Origin: Corbicula japonica
Lineage: Eukaryota > Mollusca > Bivalvia > Venerida > Cyrenidae
Length of the DNA: 64,000 bases
Assembly: GCA_038501625.1 (NCBI GenBank)
Contig: JAZAYU010000006.1
Location: 14,076,638-14,140,637, forward strand
Reading direction: 5' to 3'
Shown here: one piece after another, positions 1 through 11,793 of the stretch
Numbering within the stretch: position 1 is the stretch's first letter
Layout: each line of letters opens with the position of its first letter
The notes under the pieces: generated by a model
What the model was told of the DNA's origin: nothing
The model's input: the letters and a program-made list of their open reading frames with translations, nothing else
Databases searched by the model: none
Position numbers and translations under genes: made by a program

Positions 1-983
1 ACACCCTGTGAGCTAGGACTATTATTCTGCAATACACCCTGTGAGCTAGGACTATTATTCTGCAATACACCCTGTGAGCTAGGACTATTATTCTGCAATA
101 CACCCTGTGAGCTAGGACTATTATCCTGAAATACACCCTGTGAGCTAGGACTATTATCCTGCAATACACCCTGTGAGCTGGGACTATTATTCTGCAATAC
201 ATCCTGTGAGCTGGGACTATTATTCTGCAATACACCCTGTGAGCTAGGACTATTATCCTGCAATACACCCTGTGAGTTAGGACTATTATTCTGCAATACA
301 CCCTGTGAGCTAGGACTATTATTCTGCAATACACCCTGTGAGCAAGGACTATTATCCTGAAATACACCCTGTGAGCTAGGACTATTATCCTGCAATACAC
401 CCTGTGAGCTAGGACTATTATTCTGCAATACATCCTGTGAGCTGGGACTATTATTCTGCAATACACCCTGTGAGCTAGGACTATTATTCTGCAATACACC
501 CTGTGAGCTAGGACTATTATTCTGCAATACACGCTGTGAGCTAGGACTATTATCCTGCAATACACCCTGTGAGCTAGGACTATTATTCTGCAATACACCC
601 TGTGAGCTAGGACTATTATTCTGAAATACACCCTTTGAGCTAGGACTATTATCCTGAAATACACACTGTGAGCAAGGACTAATATCCTGCAATACACCCT
701 GTGAGCTAGGACTATTATTCTGCAATACACCCTGTGAGCTAGGACTATTATCCTGCAATACACCCTGTGAGCTAGGACTAATTTCCTGCAATACACCCTG
801 TGAGCTAGGGCTATTATCCTGCAATACACCCTGTGAGCTAGGGCTATTATCCTGCAATACACCCTGTGAGCTAGGACTATTATCCTGCAATACACCCTGT
901 GAGCTAGGACTATTATCCTGCAATACACCCTGTGAGCTAGGACTATTATCCTGCAATACACCCTGTGAGCTAGGACTATGATA
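1..983. repeat. 33-bp tandem minisatellite, about 30 copies
   Basis: Near-perfect head-to-tail array of a 33-bp unit beginning ACACCCTGTGAGCTAGGACT. It starts at the first base of the window, so the true array is longer. Variation is mostly single substitutions (TTATTCTG/TTATCCTG, GCTAGG/GCTGGG/GCAAGG). The unit is a multiple of three, but in-frame stops occur (TGTGAGC contains TGA), so it is not a coding repeat. The last unit decays at about 980. Confidence 0.97.
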
Positions 984-1061
984 ACCCTGTTATAACTGCA
1001 AATCCTAGAAATACAGTAGATATCTAACCAGTTGGTTTAATTTGTTTCAGCTAACAGTGAT

Positions 1062-1281
1062 TTAACACTTGACTCCTAATGGGGTTTTCACATGTTCGAC
1101 AAGTTTTATCACATGTATCACCTTTGTGTCATCTGATCTGGATCTACAATGATTGCTTCTTGATTAGAACTAGCCCAATGAATCTTAAAGCCAACCTTGT
1201 GGATCCTGATCAGATGGCATGGAAGTGCTGGCTGATGTGGATCTACACTGTTTGCCATAGTCCCAGGGAGTAAAGTGTTAA
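1062..1281. mobile_element. Double-hairpin MITE (TTAACCC family), degenerate copy
   Basis: Flanked by TTAACACTTGACTCC and GGGAGTAAAGTGTTAA. Inside are the family's paired blocks GATCTGGATCTACA and GATCCTGATCAGATGGCA. Stems are eroded. Short ORFs on both strands here come from the palindromic arms and are not genes. Confidence 0.75.
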
Positions 1282-1408
1282 AAGAAGTTTTCAATATTCC
1301 TGACACAAGCAAAAGCCCTGAAGTCCACCGGTTGTGGTAATCCAGGTCATTTGTTTTTAAAATCCAGTTCAATTTGCCCATGACTTGAGAATGTTTATAT
1401 TATTTCAG

Positions 1409-1447
1409 GAAAGCGAAGCTGCTTCAGATGTAGAAGAGGAAAATAAG
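1409..1447 (+). CDS. Possible small coding exon, gene unknown
   Basis: An acceptor-like TATTTCAG is followed by 39 bases reading ESEAASDVEEENK in phase 0, then AAG and a GTTGGT donor-like site. The acidic, low-complexity peptide and codon use look coding, but the block is very short. It could be the penultimate exon of a gene entering from the left, joined to the block at 2452. I do not recognise the protein. Confidence 0.33.
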
Positions 1448-1489
1448 GTTGGTATGTCTTGGTAGTTTTGAAGCGCCTTCAGCTTTTCT

Positions 1490-2060
1490 GCAGGAGAAGT
1501 TTATATTAGTTTATCATTCTCCAGAAGAGGTTTATGATAGTTGACCATGCTGCAAGTGTTTATGTTAGTTGGCTTTGGTGCAAACATGTTTATGATTGAT
1601 GACTGTTTGTCACACAGGGTTAATGATTGTTTACCATTATTTTTAGATGTTTATGATTACTGAGTTCTGTAGAAGAGGTTTATGGTTGTAGTGTTCTGTG
1701 AAGGAGGTTTATGATTGTTGACTTGACTGCGAAAGTTTATGATTGAAATGATGTGTTATTATTGACCATTTTTCAGAATAGGTTTCTGAATGTCATTCTG
1801 CAGATGAGGTTAATGAATGTTGACTTGTCTGAGAAAGTTTATGATTAAAATGATTTGTTATTATTGACCAATTTGCAGACGAGGTTGATGATTGTTAGTG
1901 ATAGTTTACCATTCTGCAGAAGAAGTTTATGATTGTTGACCATTCTCATGAAGAGGTTAATGATAGTTTACCATTCTGCAGGAGGTTTATGATTGTTGTC
2001 TACTCAGCAGAAGAGGTTAGTGATTTCAACTTCTCTGTTGAAAAGGGTTTTGATTGTGGT
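1490..2060. repeat. Degenerate ~31-bp tandem repeat
   Basis: Repeated, strongly diverged blocks of the form GAAGAGGTTTATGATTGTTG followed by ACCATTCTGC. Spacing varies around 30 bp, with some units partial. It is an old minisatellite within an intron or UTR; no coding potential is seen. Confidence 0.7.
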
Positions 2061-2451
2061 CGGCCCTGCAAGTTGTAAACTGTAACCTGTCAAAAATTAT
2101 TCATAAATCTTTTCAATTTTTTTCACCATGAAGTTACATTTTAGAAAAAAACAACACAACAATTGAACAGACCTGAATCCTCACTTAGCTTGCAGATCCG
2201 CATTGTTAAATTTAAAACAAAATTAATTATGATTCCTATTGCATTTCCCAGGTTAATAGAAAAGTATTTGAAGATCTTGTATAGGAATTTAAATTACATT
2301 AAATTGAAAATTGCTTGTCATTTTATAATTAAAAGTATAGTAATTATTTGATTTTCTTCATTTGGTTAACAATTAATCTTGGGATAGTAAATGATGTCGA
2401 TTGATTATGTCCCAACTCATTACATAGCAATAATAATTAATTGTTAAGCAG

Positions 2452-2502
2452 GATGGCAAGCCAGGAAAAGAAAATTCTGAAGCTACCAGTCTACATTCCT
2501 GA
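2452..2502 (+). CDS. Possible terminal coding exon, gene unknown
   Basis: After TTGTTAAGCAG the sequence reads DGKPGKENSEATSLHS and then TGA at 2500. The acceptor and phase 0 fit the candidate exon at 1409-1447. The last codons overlap the first unit of the 41-bp array that follows, so the array would lie in the 3' UTR. Alternatively the exon ends at a weak GT inside ACCAGTCTAC, or the block is chance. No family is recognised. Confidence 0.3.
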   Translation, partial: DGKPGKENSEATSLHS

Positions 2503-2926
2503 GCAGCTGACTGGTTGAAATTGAGACCAGTCTACATTCCTGAGCAGCTGACTGGTTGAAATTGAGACCAGTCTACATTCCTGAGCAGCTGACTGGTTGA
2601 AATTGAGACCAGTCTACATTCCTGGGCAGCTGACTGGTTGAAATTGAGACCAGTCAACATTCCTGAGCAGCTGACTGGTTGAAATTGAGACCAGTCTACA
2701 TTCCTGAGCAGCTGACTGGTTGAAATTGAGACCAGTCTACATTCCTGGGCTGCTGACTGGTTGAAATTGAGACAAGTCTACATTCCTTGGCAGCTGACTG
2801 GTTGAAATTTGAGACCAGTCTACATTCCTGAGCAGCTGACTGGTTGAAATTGAGACCAGTCTACATTCCTGAGCAGCTGACTGGTTGAAATTGAGACCAG
2901 TCTACATTCCTGAGCAGCTGACTGGT
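2485..2926. repeat. 41-bp tandem minisatellite, ~10.7 copies
   Basis: The unit starts ACCAGTCTACATTCCTGAGC and ends ACTGGTTGAAATTGAG. Each unit carries the inverted pair ACCAGT ... ACTGGT, so every repeat can form a small hairpin. Copies differ by one or two bases, which implies recent amplification or homogenisation. Confidence 0.95.
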
Positions 2927-2934
2927 CATTCTGT

Positions 2935-3245
2935 AAATACCGGTCACGTCATCAAGCTAACATAGAACTCTATCATAAGAACGCATAACAATCCTAATCA
3001 GGATCTTTGTCTTCATATGCGAAGTTAACAGTCCGCAATGTAGTTACGTCAATTAACCGTAGACAAATGAATAAATATGGTATTTTTTGTCGATTTAGTT
3101 TAGAAACGTATCAGATAACCCGTAATATTGAGTTGTATATCCCTTATTTTAAGTCTAATGTGACTTTTGAACACTGTCTTATATCTGTATGTAAGAGCAG
3201 ATCTAGAGGCATTCTATAAATAGCGGTCACATCATCAAGCTAACT
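2935..3245. repeat. Spacer between two blocks of one minisatellite, bounded by a 27-bp direct repeat
   Basis: TAAATACCGGTCACGTCATC at about 2935 recurs, with two or three changes, as TAAATAGCGGTCACATCATC at about 3217. Both are followed by AAGCTAAC. The DNA between them splits one 41-bp array into two blocks, so it is probably an insertion or duplication. Confidence 0.6.
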
Positions 3246-3322
3246 AGTCCCAATCCCAGTGTACTTTGAGCGAAAGTACTCAGGTCAATGTGTGATGATC
3301 ACGTGACCAGTGTGTACACAAT

Positions 3323-3463
3323 GGCTGACTGGTTGCAGTTGAGACCAGTCTACATTCCTGAGCAGCTGACTGGTTGAAATTGAGACCAGTCTACATTCCT
3401 GAGCAGCTGACTGGTTGAAATTGAGACCAGTCTACATTCCTGAGCAGCTGACTGGTTGAAATC
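3323..3463. repeat. Second block of the 41-bp minisatellite, ~3.4 copies
   Basis: Same unit as the 2485-2926 array, beginning in a diverged unit (GCTGACTGGTTGCAGTTGAG) and ending GACTGGTTGAAATCAAGC. Confidence 0.92.
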
Positions 3464-5009
3464 AAGCACAATGTAGTTTGAAATCTGGCCCAATGGTTAT
3501 CAAGCAGGGGCTGTAGGCCGGTCTCAGATCTAAATCTTGCCTTGGTCAGTTCTGAGATGTTGCTCAATTAGTTTTGAGATCTGAGAAAAGTCTCCAGTCA
3601 CAATTTTCTGAATGTCGGTGATACAGCCTCAGAAGCTATCAGTAGGACATTACTACTACAAGTGATGGTCCTGTAGTTTGACCTGTTTAATCAAGAGCTT
3701 TATGTTAAGTTTGACTTTTTCACCTGGCTGACTTGTCTGTACTTTTTAAAATACTAAAAGCCGCTTGAGGGCTAGGAGTGTTTGTGCTTTTTTTCCCTTG
3801 CTCAAAAAATGTTGCTTGAATTGGAGAAATTACATAGTGGTAATAAATAGTGACATTTATAACACAATTGCAGATTATAATGATGGAAATGTAAATTAAA
3901 GTTTAAGATTAAGTGTAATAAATTATGTTATTTACAGTACATATCTTTTGCATGTTAAATTGTACACTTTGCAAAACCACATTACTTAAAAAGTACACGT
4001 TGAAATATTTGGAATGTAGTCAGGAATTCCTGTACACGTAGACCTTTGGGGTTACCTGCCCGGCTTTTACATTTGAACATATTCAGTTAGAAATTTGTGC
4101 AGTAGGCTAATTTGACAATGAACAAATCTTATCTGCAATATATTGTTACAATCACTACAGTAAATGATATGTATTGAATACACGTCTTTAACGTCACTCT
4201 GACTTTAAACCAAAAAGTAGATACAAGATATGTTAGTGTCATTATTGAATAAAAGTGGAATTTAACATGTTTAAATACACTTCTTATTGTGAAGTCCAAT
4301 TTTGAAGTGTCGATTTTGACTTCTTTAATTGGTAGATGAAATAATAGCTATCATTTTGGTGGAATTTTTAAAATGATTATTGGGATTAAGACAGCCTGAA
4401 TTAAGTACCAGCTCACATGGATTTATGTGGTTTGTGTCGAAATTCAGTCGTCAGTGGCAAGGATTTGTCACCTAGGAAATTGACTTCATTTATCAGGATT
4501 AAGGTGTATAATTTTATTGTAATGTAAGATAGTGGCGCTGATATCAGGTGTACCACAATGTAGATGGCCATAAAATATCAGCTGATGTATAGTGATTAGG
4601 GAAATATGACAAATGTTATGCAGACGATCATTGCATAATTTTCAGCTACTTAAGGTAGTTTTTACCTTTGTTGAAAACTCATATTTATATTGCCATTGAG
4701 TGTCAGTCGCATTAAGTGAAAGTTTAAAAGTTTCCCATTAATTGTGAAATGATTTTTAAATGATTTATGATAACGGGCCACAAACTTTAGGAAGTGGTAT
4801 GTTTATCAAAGAGGTGTTGTTAGCTAAGAGCTAAGTGTCTTGTTTTTCAAAATTTCTTAAAATGTGTACCAGGATGTAGAACTGTGGCCAGAATAGTGAT
4901 GCAGATATGTAGAAGGGAGCTAGAACGTTCAGGAGGAAAATTGTGTTTTAATATCATATTAAGAAATCAGGAAGGAGAGTGTGTGTGTATTATGAGAGGA
5001 TTTCTGTGA
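3464..5009. other. Unique AT-rich sequence, no gene seen
   Basis: No recognisable coding block, RNA gene or complete mobile element. Scattered stops occur in all frames. It may be promoter-proximal or 5' UTR sequence for the candidate first exon at 5010. Confidence 0.5.
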
Positions 5010-5090
5010 ATGATGTGGTCAATGACGAGACGTAGCAGCCTTCAGCGTTTATACAGGACCAAGTCCTATCCTTCCGGCAAACTCAGACAG
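5010..5090 (+). CDS. Candidate alternative first coding exon of the CEP170-like gene
   Basis: ATG at 5010 directly follows an in-frame TGA (5007-5009). It opens 27 codons starting MMWSMTRRSSLQRLYR, ending in CAG with a near-perfect donor GTACGT at 5091. The exon ends in phase 0, the phase needed to splice to the FHA exon at 39820 about 34.7 kb away. The peptide is basic (Arg/Lys rich). A later Met (residue 5) could be the true start. Without transcript data this is a plausible but unproven alternative 5' exon. Confidence 0.4.
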
Positions 5091-5616
5091 GTACGTGTAT
5101 TTGTACACTCTCTCGGTATGACAGTCTACCATTGACATGTACATTTATTCCTACTATTTACTATTCATCACTTCTAAGCTTGATACTGTCAAAATTTCTT
5201 ATTTTGTATTATGTCACATTCTTGATCATGATCATTAAATATCAGTAAGCTTTATAAGTTTCAAAATCTGGTTCTGAAGAAATAGATACTATTTTCCCAT
5301 TAATAGGATTGGGATGTCCACGTGTCAGTTACAGGATTGTGAATGTAAGTTGGGTGGTAAAGGCAAAAAGGTTTCCAGAAAAGATCGGATGGGTAGGGAC
5401 AGAGATTTGCAAAGAGAGTGGTTTAGATTATTTGTTTCAAAGAAGTAGATAATTTCTTCATTATCGATATGTGGATGTATGTGTGTTGCGTACAAGTTAG
5501 TGGAGTCCCACCCCAAGACTTAGACATGAATGTGTCACATACAAGATGGTGGTAGGGGCAAAGAAAGCAGATTTAGATTCTTGTTGTTGTGTGAATGTTG
5601 ATTGGGCCTGCAGGTT

Positions 5617-5831
5617 TTAACCCCTAAGTCCATAGTTCAAATTTTATCACATGAGCAACCAGTGAAGATCAAAATCAGTTCGCACATCTATGTTCCGGAT
5701 CTACTGTTCACTTTTAGAAACATTTCATTATATCTGTCTGAGAAACATTGTAGATCCCGATAAGACTTCACAGATGTGCTGACTGATCTGGATCTACACT
5801 GGTTGCCCATGGGATAAAAGCCACATCAGTG
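5617..5831. mobile_element. Double-hairpin MITE, degenerate copy with a snap-back element in its right end
   Basis: Starts TTAACCCCTAAGTCCATA. It contains ACCAGTGAAGATC and the right-hand half GATGTGCTGACTGATCTGG plus ACACTGGTTGCCCATGGG. The right end is interrupted by the snap-back element at 5829. Confidence 0.7.
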
Positions 5832-5963
5832 CCCAAGGTTATAAAACAGAGCATGAAAACCAGTCTCAAATCTCAAGCGTCTGATTGACCAGTCGCCATT
5901 TTAGCCAATCAGATCCTTGAGAGTTGAGACTGGTTTCCAACTCAGTTTTATAACCTTCAGCCT
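5829..5963. mobile_element. Snap-back (foldback) MITE, copy 1
   Basis: GTGCCCAAGGTTATAAAAC at the left pairs with GTTTTATAACCTTCAGC at the right. Inner arms are ACCAGTCTCAAATCTCAAGC and its complement. It belongs to the GGTTATAAAACTGAGC subfamily. Confidence 0.85.
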
Positions 5964-6300
5964 AGTTTAACCCCTAGATTTGTTGAACCATGCTCTACTC
6001 CTATTGTCAAGGTGTCAACATATATGTAAGACTTCTAGCTGATGACTACAAAAACTAGAGAGAAACACTGGCATTTAGATTGTTGACATTTTATAGGGCA
6101 ATTAAGGACAGTTTATTATATAAAGCACTCTCAGTTTTGTTACTTTTAAGCTGCAGTATTGTCTCCGTTGCACATCTGACTAAATGTTGAAAAAGTCATT
6201 GAGATTTTTGCAAAATTTATTGTGATTCACAAAACAAGGTTTCGTGATCCAGGACAATGTTGGATGTATTTGTACCAAGTACTGATACAAAATACATCAT

Positions 6301-6391
6301 TTCCCAAGATCAAAAAAACAAAATCTGGAGACCAGATGCTTGAGATTTGAGACTGGTTTCCAATATTAATTTAATGATTTTGGGCCCATAA
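6301..6391. mobile_element. Snap-back MITE, internally deleted copy
   Basis: Left end CCCAAGATCAAAAAAACAAA and right end TTTAATGATTTTGGGCCC flank GGAGACCAGATGCTTGAGAT. Most of the left stem is missing. Confidence 0.7.
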
Positions 6392-6545
6392 GTATTCTCA
6401 CATGAAGAAATAACATAGAAAGTCTGCTTTTTAAGACATATTCTATTTTGTTTTGCTCTGGTACGAAGGTATTGAGACAGATTGAATTTGTTCATGCTGT
6501 GAATTTATCTCTCTGATCATTTACCTACCAAATATGGTAAAATTC

Positions 6546-6773
6546 TTAACCCTTTCCTCCATATATATCTATAATTATGCCTTTATGGTGTGGGCAAACA
6601 GTGTAGATCCAGATCCGTGTTGTCTGATCAGGATCTGCACTATTCGCTTTTTGATATGTTATTTCTGACTAGTGAACAGTGCAGATCCAGATCAGATGGC
6701 ACAGATGTGCTGGATGATCTGGATCTACACTGTTCCTCCGTGAATAACAGCCATATATCCCATGGAGTATAGG
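6546..6773. mobile_element. Double-hairpin MITE, well preserved copy
   Basis: Begins TTAACCCTTTCCTCCATATA and ends TCCCATGGAGTATAGG. The first stem-loop lies between GGGCAAACAGTGTAGATCC and GGATCTGCACTATTCGC, the second between GAACAGTGCAGATCC and GATCTACACTGTTC. The linker contains TATTTCTGACTAGT. Confidence 0.88.
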
Positions 6774-7810
6774 ACTAAGATGCTTAAAACATACAGGACC
6801 TTCATTGATATAGAATGGCTCTAAGTGACAAATTTGACAGATTGAAAAATTGAAGTTGATATTTTATTAAGTATTTGAAGGTAATATTAAGCATATAGTG
6901 TTTACATGTACACATGTAACAAAGACTAATCTTGTTAATGATTCCATAATTTTTGTTAAGTGTTTGTTTAACCGAGGGAATTAATCGTATTTTAGGTTTG
7001 AAAAGTGCCAATTTTCTAGCCTTGAGAAAGCATAAACCTAGCAATTTTAGTTTTTATTTCATTAAAGGCTTTACAGTCTTGAGAAACAGCGATCAAATGG
7101 TATTCATTTGACGTTGATTAATGAAAATATTTTTATTTATAAAATATTGAAATTCAGATTAAATGGGTTTTGACGTCTAGACATAATAGGAAATTTTACT
7201 ACAAAAGATCTTGAAAGATACAATTGTCAATACTCATGTTCCCAAGCCAAGTTCTTTACTTTAATTTCTTCATGAGAAAGCATGAAAAAAGTTAAAGAGT
7301 AACCTTGAGAAGTTCTGATCAAGCCATAAACCGACACAACATTAGGTATTTACATTCAGGGTGGGAGCCATAGATATAAAAATTATTGTTAAAGCTTGAT
7401 AGTGACCTGTTAGACCTATAACTAATTTCTTCTTTAAGCATATAGATTTATCCCATCCCATCCTATCCCATCTACAAAATGTTAAACATTTCTCAATTTC
7501 AAAAATGCTGAAGCAGTCTAAACTTGACCAGACTAAACTTGACATTATACTTGTGAGTCCCATATTTTGTCATCGTTCTGCTAATTCCAAACGACACACT
7601 TAACAGTAATAATGAACAGCCATTATAGCAGTTGTGAAGTGGTGGGGGTAAAAAAATGCCCCTTACTTTTGTTCAGTGTTATTATTATTAATGGTTTCAT
7701 TAAGGCATGGTTCAGTCCTAGAAGCTGCTATTATTGGTGCTAAGGGCAGTATCATGTAATCAATGATGGACTTCTATCACCCCAAGCCCCTATTTTCCAA
7801 CTTTTTGATG
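6774..7810. other. Unique AT-rich sequence, no gene seen
   Basis: No complete element or coding exon recognised. The tract 7451-7470 (TCCCATCCCATCCTATCCCA) is a short imperfect pentamer repeat. Confidence 0.5.
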
Positions 7811-8051
7811 GTCTTTCCTCCATATTTATGCGTTTATGGCATGGGCGAACAGTGTAGATCCTGATCAGTTGGCTCATCCATCCCATCTTATCAGGATTTA
7901 CACTGCTACCTTTTTTAATTTATTTGGGTTTTTCTTGCAAAAAAATGAACAGTGCAAATCATAATCAAATTGCTATGGATATGCCAGCTAATCTGGATCT
8001 CCACTGTTTAACCATGGGATAACAGCCATATCCCATGGAGTAAAGGTTTAT
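7811..8051. mobile_element. Double-hairpin MITE
   Basis: CTTTCCTCCATATTTATGCG at the left and CCATGGAGTAAAGGTTTA at the right. Hairpin 1 begins GGGCGAACAGTGTAGATCC; hairpin 2 runs from GAACAGTGCAAATCATAATC to GGATCTCCACTGTT. Confidence 0.88.
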
Positions 8052-8511
8052 TGCATCTTCTGATGCTAAATATTCAAAGTGATTCTTGTTTAATAAATAT
8101 AATGGGATTCAAGAACTAAGGTCATGCTAGAAAAAAAGTTTTTCCTTTAGATAAAACTTAAGTTATTAATAGAAGAAAAGCAAGTTTTGGTTTGTGGACA
8201 TTAAATTTAACATTATTATAATTTAAAGTCTTTGTAGACCAGTAAAAGTGCTTGAACCACCAAATAATTGAATGTTTGAAGTATATTTCATTACAATAAT
8301 TTTAGGTATTGTCTAGACATTGAAATACAAACATGTATTCAAGAATGGGAAATAAAACAAACTTAATGTGTGTTTTGGCAAAGCTTTGTTATTTTCGACA
8401 AAAATCTATGTACAATCACTTCAGATAGGATGTTTGTACATAGTGACGATAAGGAGCGGCTAATTTGCATTGAAAATGCACGATATTTGCTGAAGATTAT
8501 ATAATTGATAA

Positions 8512-8622
8512 TGGTAACCAGTCTGAAATCTCAAGAATCTGATTTTGTGACTGGTTGCCATTTCAGCCAATCGGATGCTTGAGATTTCAGACTGGTTTCC
8601 ATTCTCAGTTTTATAATCTTGA
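8512..8622. mobile_element. Snap-back MITE, left-truncated copy
   Basis: ACCAGTCTGAAATCTCAAG pairs with CTTGAGATTTCAGACTGGT around the centre GTGACTGGTTGCCATTTCAG. Only the right outer arm (AGTTTTATAATCTTG) remains. Confidence 0.82.
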
Positions 8623-9203
8623 TGCATTATGTATTATTGTGCGCTTCTACAGGTCAGACAGAGCACTGGTTTTTGTAAACCACTGATTTGGTAAAACAGC
8701 TTAGCTTTTTCTGAATTAAAAGGTCTTTCATACCTTTTCTTCTCCAAGGTTAATCGGAATGATTGAAGATTGAAGCTGTTCAAAGCTGCATATTGAATAG
8801 GTGAAGGTGTTTCATTCATGATGATGTTTGATGAACCTGTCACTAAATGTTTAAGTCAGCACGCATAAGGTGACATTTGTAGATATTAAAAATACTTATC
8901 TGAAAGCATGTTATTAACCTTTTACAGCTGTGATTCTATTAAGTCTTCCTTTCAAGTATACTCAACCAGCCTTGCATTTACTTAACATATATTTTTATAT
9001 TTGTACTTTTTTTTTCTATATTTGAATAAAGTTTAGGACAAAAAATTGTTTTTCATATATATTCTAGTGCATATTTACTCTTACTTGTTTTTTTATGTTA
9101 ACATCCTTTCTGAACTTTAATATTTTATGGTTTTCTTGGAAACAAACATTATCTGGCAGAGTCTAGTGCTAAAATACTTTTCAGACTGTCGCAGGCAGTG
9201 AAT

Positions 9204-9396
9204 GAACCCTTGACTCCATATATGTCATGTGTCCAGTGTAGATCTTTGTCAGATGGGCTTATCTTGATCTTCACTGTTCACTTCTTGCTGCGAATACTTA
9301 AAAGCAGCGAACACTGTAGATCCTGATCATCTAGCACAGCTGGGCCAGTTTATCTGGATCTATGCTGTTCACCCATGACATCTATTGAATAAAGGG
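9204..9396. mobile_element. Double-hairpin MITE, degenerate copy
   Basis: Left GAACCCTTGACTCCATATAT and right TTGAATAAAGGG ends. AACAGTG-type and GATCCTGATCATCTAGCACA blocks remain, but the first stem-loop is partly deleted. Confidence 0.7.
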
Positions 9397-9539
9397 ACAA
9401 ATTTCACTATGATACTTTTGTTTTATTTATTCCAAGATTCAGTTACATTTTAGTTAAATTTTGAATGTCATTTGTTGATGTGCTAGAGTTGCATCAGTTT
9501 ATTTTGAATGTCAAATATCGTATTTGAACTTGGACATGC

Positions 9540-9891
9540 CATAGTTTTACCACATTCATGTACTAGATCCATTCCTCAATAATAAGCAGGATCTGGATCT
9601 ACACTATTTGCCATTACATTTATTAAGTTTTTTTCTGACCAGAAAGGAAACAATATAGATCCTGATGAGAATGCATGTACTATGTGTAGTCTGATTTTGG
9701 TCTGTCATGGTGCCAAGGTTATAAAGCTGAGATTGGAAACCAGTCTCAAATCTCAAGCATCTGATTGGTTGAAATGTAGACTGGTCAATCAGATGCTTGA
9801 GATTTGAGACTGGTTTTTATGCTCAGTTTTATAACCTTGGGCACTGGAGGCACATGGGATATAAGCAGTATCTGTAGAGTAAAGGGTTAAA
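9540..9891. mobile_element. Double-hairpin MITE with a nested snap-back MITE
   Basis: The host copy starts near ATAGTTTTACCACATTCATG and ends GTAGAGTAAAGGGTTAA. Its right hairpin is broken by the element at 9709-9843. The downstream host sequence resumes at GGCACATGGGATATAAGCAG. Confidence 0.72.
9709..9843. mobile_element. Snap-back MITE nested in a double-hairpin MITE
   Basis: GGTGCCAAGGTTATAAAGCT pairs with AGTTTTATAACCTTGGGCAC. Inner arms CAAATCTCAAGCATCTGATT and AATCAGATGCTTGAGATTTG are perfect complements. Confidence 0.9.
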
Positions 9892-10691
9892 TGAAAGTTG
9901 TACAAATCCAAGTTGACAGATCTCAATAATATGCTTTATCAGATTGTCCTACAAATTTTCGCTTTTCTTACATTCTCATTTTAATTATTTGAGACATGGC
10001 TGTCAGCAAAGCTTTAACTTAATTTTTAGACTGAATCATGAAATGAAAGCCTGATTTGTAACTACCGGTAGATCAATTGCCTGCACCAGTATGTTCTTTT
10101 TTAAAGACTCAAAAGAAGTCTTTTTAAACCCTTTGTGAAATTGATTTCTCATCAATCAGTTTAATGCACTTTCAACAATTAAGACCTGCCAGATGACATT
10201 AGACAAATGTGTTAACCACAAGAGCATTACCTAGGTGACATTTAGGAGTGCCATACCGGGTGCTTAGCAGATTTGAAGTGCAAAAGAAACAAGACAGAAA
10301 AGCATGGTTTTGAGGCAGTATAAGTAATTCATTTGCATGTTATCTCATAGAACCATGACAAATAACACTGCATGAACAGATTTGGTGATAGCATAAAACT
10401 CCTTATGCTTTGAAAGGTGGTGATAGCATACAATCATTTTTTGCAATAAAAGAAGCATGTTGTTTTTTTTTTGCAATAAAGGGAGATAACTGTAGTTGTA
10501 TAATGTTTAAAATCCTGGCATGCAAACTCTTTTACAAGCAGGGCTACAATCAAAGCAATAGAACAGGGGGTATTCTGATGCAAAAAAAAGTCTCTGATAA
10601 ACATAGAGTAAATATGGCCATTATTTTATGTTAAAAGTAATTACTGAGTGGACATTTAACTGCCTCTTAACTCCTGTAAGTGCTGACCAGG

Positions 10692-10908
10692 CTTTACCCT
10701 TTACTCCATGGGATATGGCTGTTATTCCATGGGCATACAGTGCCATCTGATCAGGATCTACACTTTTCACTTAAAGAATATTAAGGTTACTTCTGACAAA
10801 AAAGCAGCCAGTAAAAATCAAGATCAGATATCACAAATGTGCCAGGTGATCTAGATCTACACTGGTCATACAGACAGTAAAACCCATATAAATGTAGTAA
10901 AGAGTTAC
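10692..10908. mobile_element. Double-hairpin MITE, degenerate copy
   Basis: TTTACCCTTTACTCCATGGG at the left and AATGTAGTAAAGAGTTACA at the right. GATCAGGATCTACACTTTTC and CCAGGTGATCTAGATCTACA stem blocks remain. Confidence 0.78.
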
Positions 10909-11682
10909 ATAGATTGCTGGCAGTATAGTCCTTTTTGAACTGTGCCTCTATTAACATATCTTCATTCTTTCAAGAAAAAGCAAACTTAAAGTAAATCTTT
11001 GCTTATCTCTATTTGCTAGGATTATTGTTAATTTACTTCAATTTGAAACCAGGATATAATGAAATGGTTAAATACACCTGGTGTGTCCTGAAAGGATGAT
11101 TAAACTGTTTTAAACCATAATTTTAAATTTGAAAGTCTTTAACATTGTAAGTTGTTATCAAATAAGTATCTGTATGTCATGATTTTGTCAACAAAGAAGT
11201 CAATTGTGACAGGACATTCTAAATTCACTATGCATATCCCAGCATGTGATAACATTATTATGATAAGCTGGTACAGACAGAAAGGAAGAGTTTGCAGTGA
11301 CACAGACAGAGGTAATATCAGTTATGTGATTTACAAGTCTAATTTGACCCTGGTACTAGCTTGCCCTTACATTTATTAAAATGAAAGTGGCAGAAATTGA
11401 CTGTTTTACTGCATATATGTCTCTAATTTTATTGACAAGCACAAGGCAGAAATTGTTATTGTATCAATGTGGTCCCAGTCTCAGTGAGGACTGAGTCATT
11501 GGCAATATTTACAATTGACATACAGTTCAGAATGTGCTAAAGACCACATGTAAAGAAAGCCCACATGCGGATAAACAAAGCACTGAAAGTACTGATGGGT
11601 GACGTTTTAGAGTGATTGTCATAATGTCACATATACAGATATTGTGGAGTTTCCTATTTGAGGAGTTTGAAGGAACTTTCGG

Positions 11683-11793
11683 ATGGCAGAGCAAAAGTTT
11701 GTGTGTTCGGCTTCTGCTTTATCAAGTTTTTATTTACCACAGGCATTCAGACGGATGCTAATATCCAAGACTGAGTTGGGGCGAAAATTTCGA
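11683..11793 (+). CDS. Candidate alternative first coding exon (weak)
   Basis: ATG at 11683 has an in-frame TGA upstream (TGA AGG AAC TTT CGG ATG). It opens 37 codons beginning MAEQKFVCSASALSSFY and ending KFR, followed by a GTACGA donor at 11794 that leaves phase 0. Phase and donor fit splicing to 39820. The peptide is basic and has no recognised motif. The same frame stops 12 codons further on, so it would be only an exon, never a full gene. Chance is a serious alternative. Confidence 0.28.

Noticed and set aside
1..983. Possible repeat-protein coding region (33-bp unit is a multiple of three)
   Set aside because: Stops recur in the frames and no long ORF spans the array.
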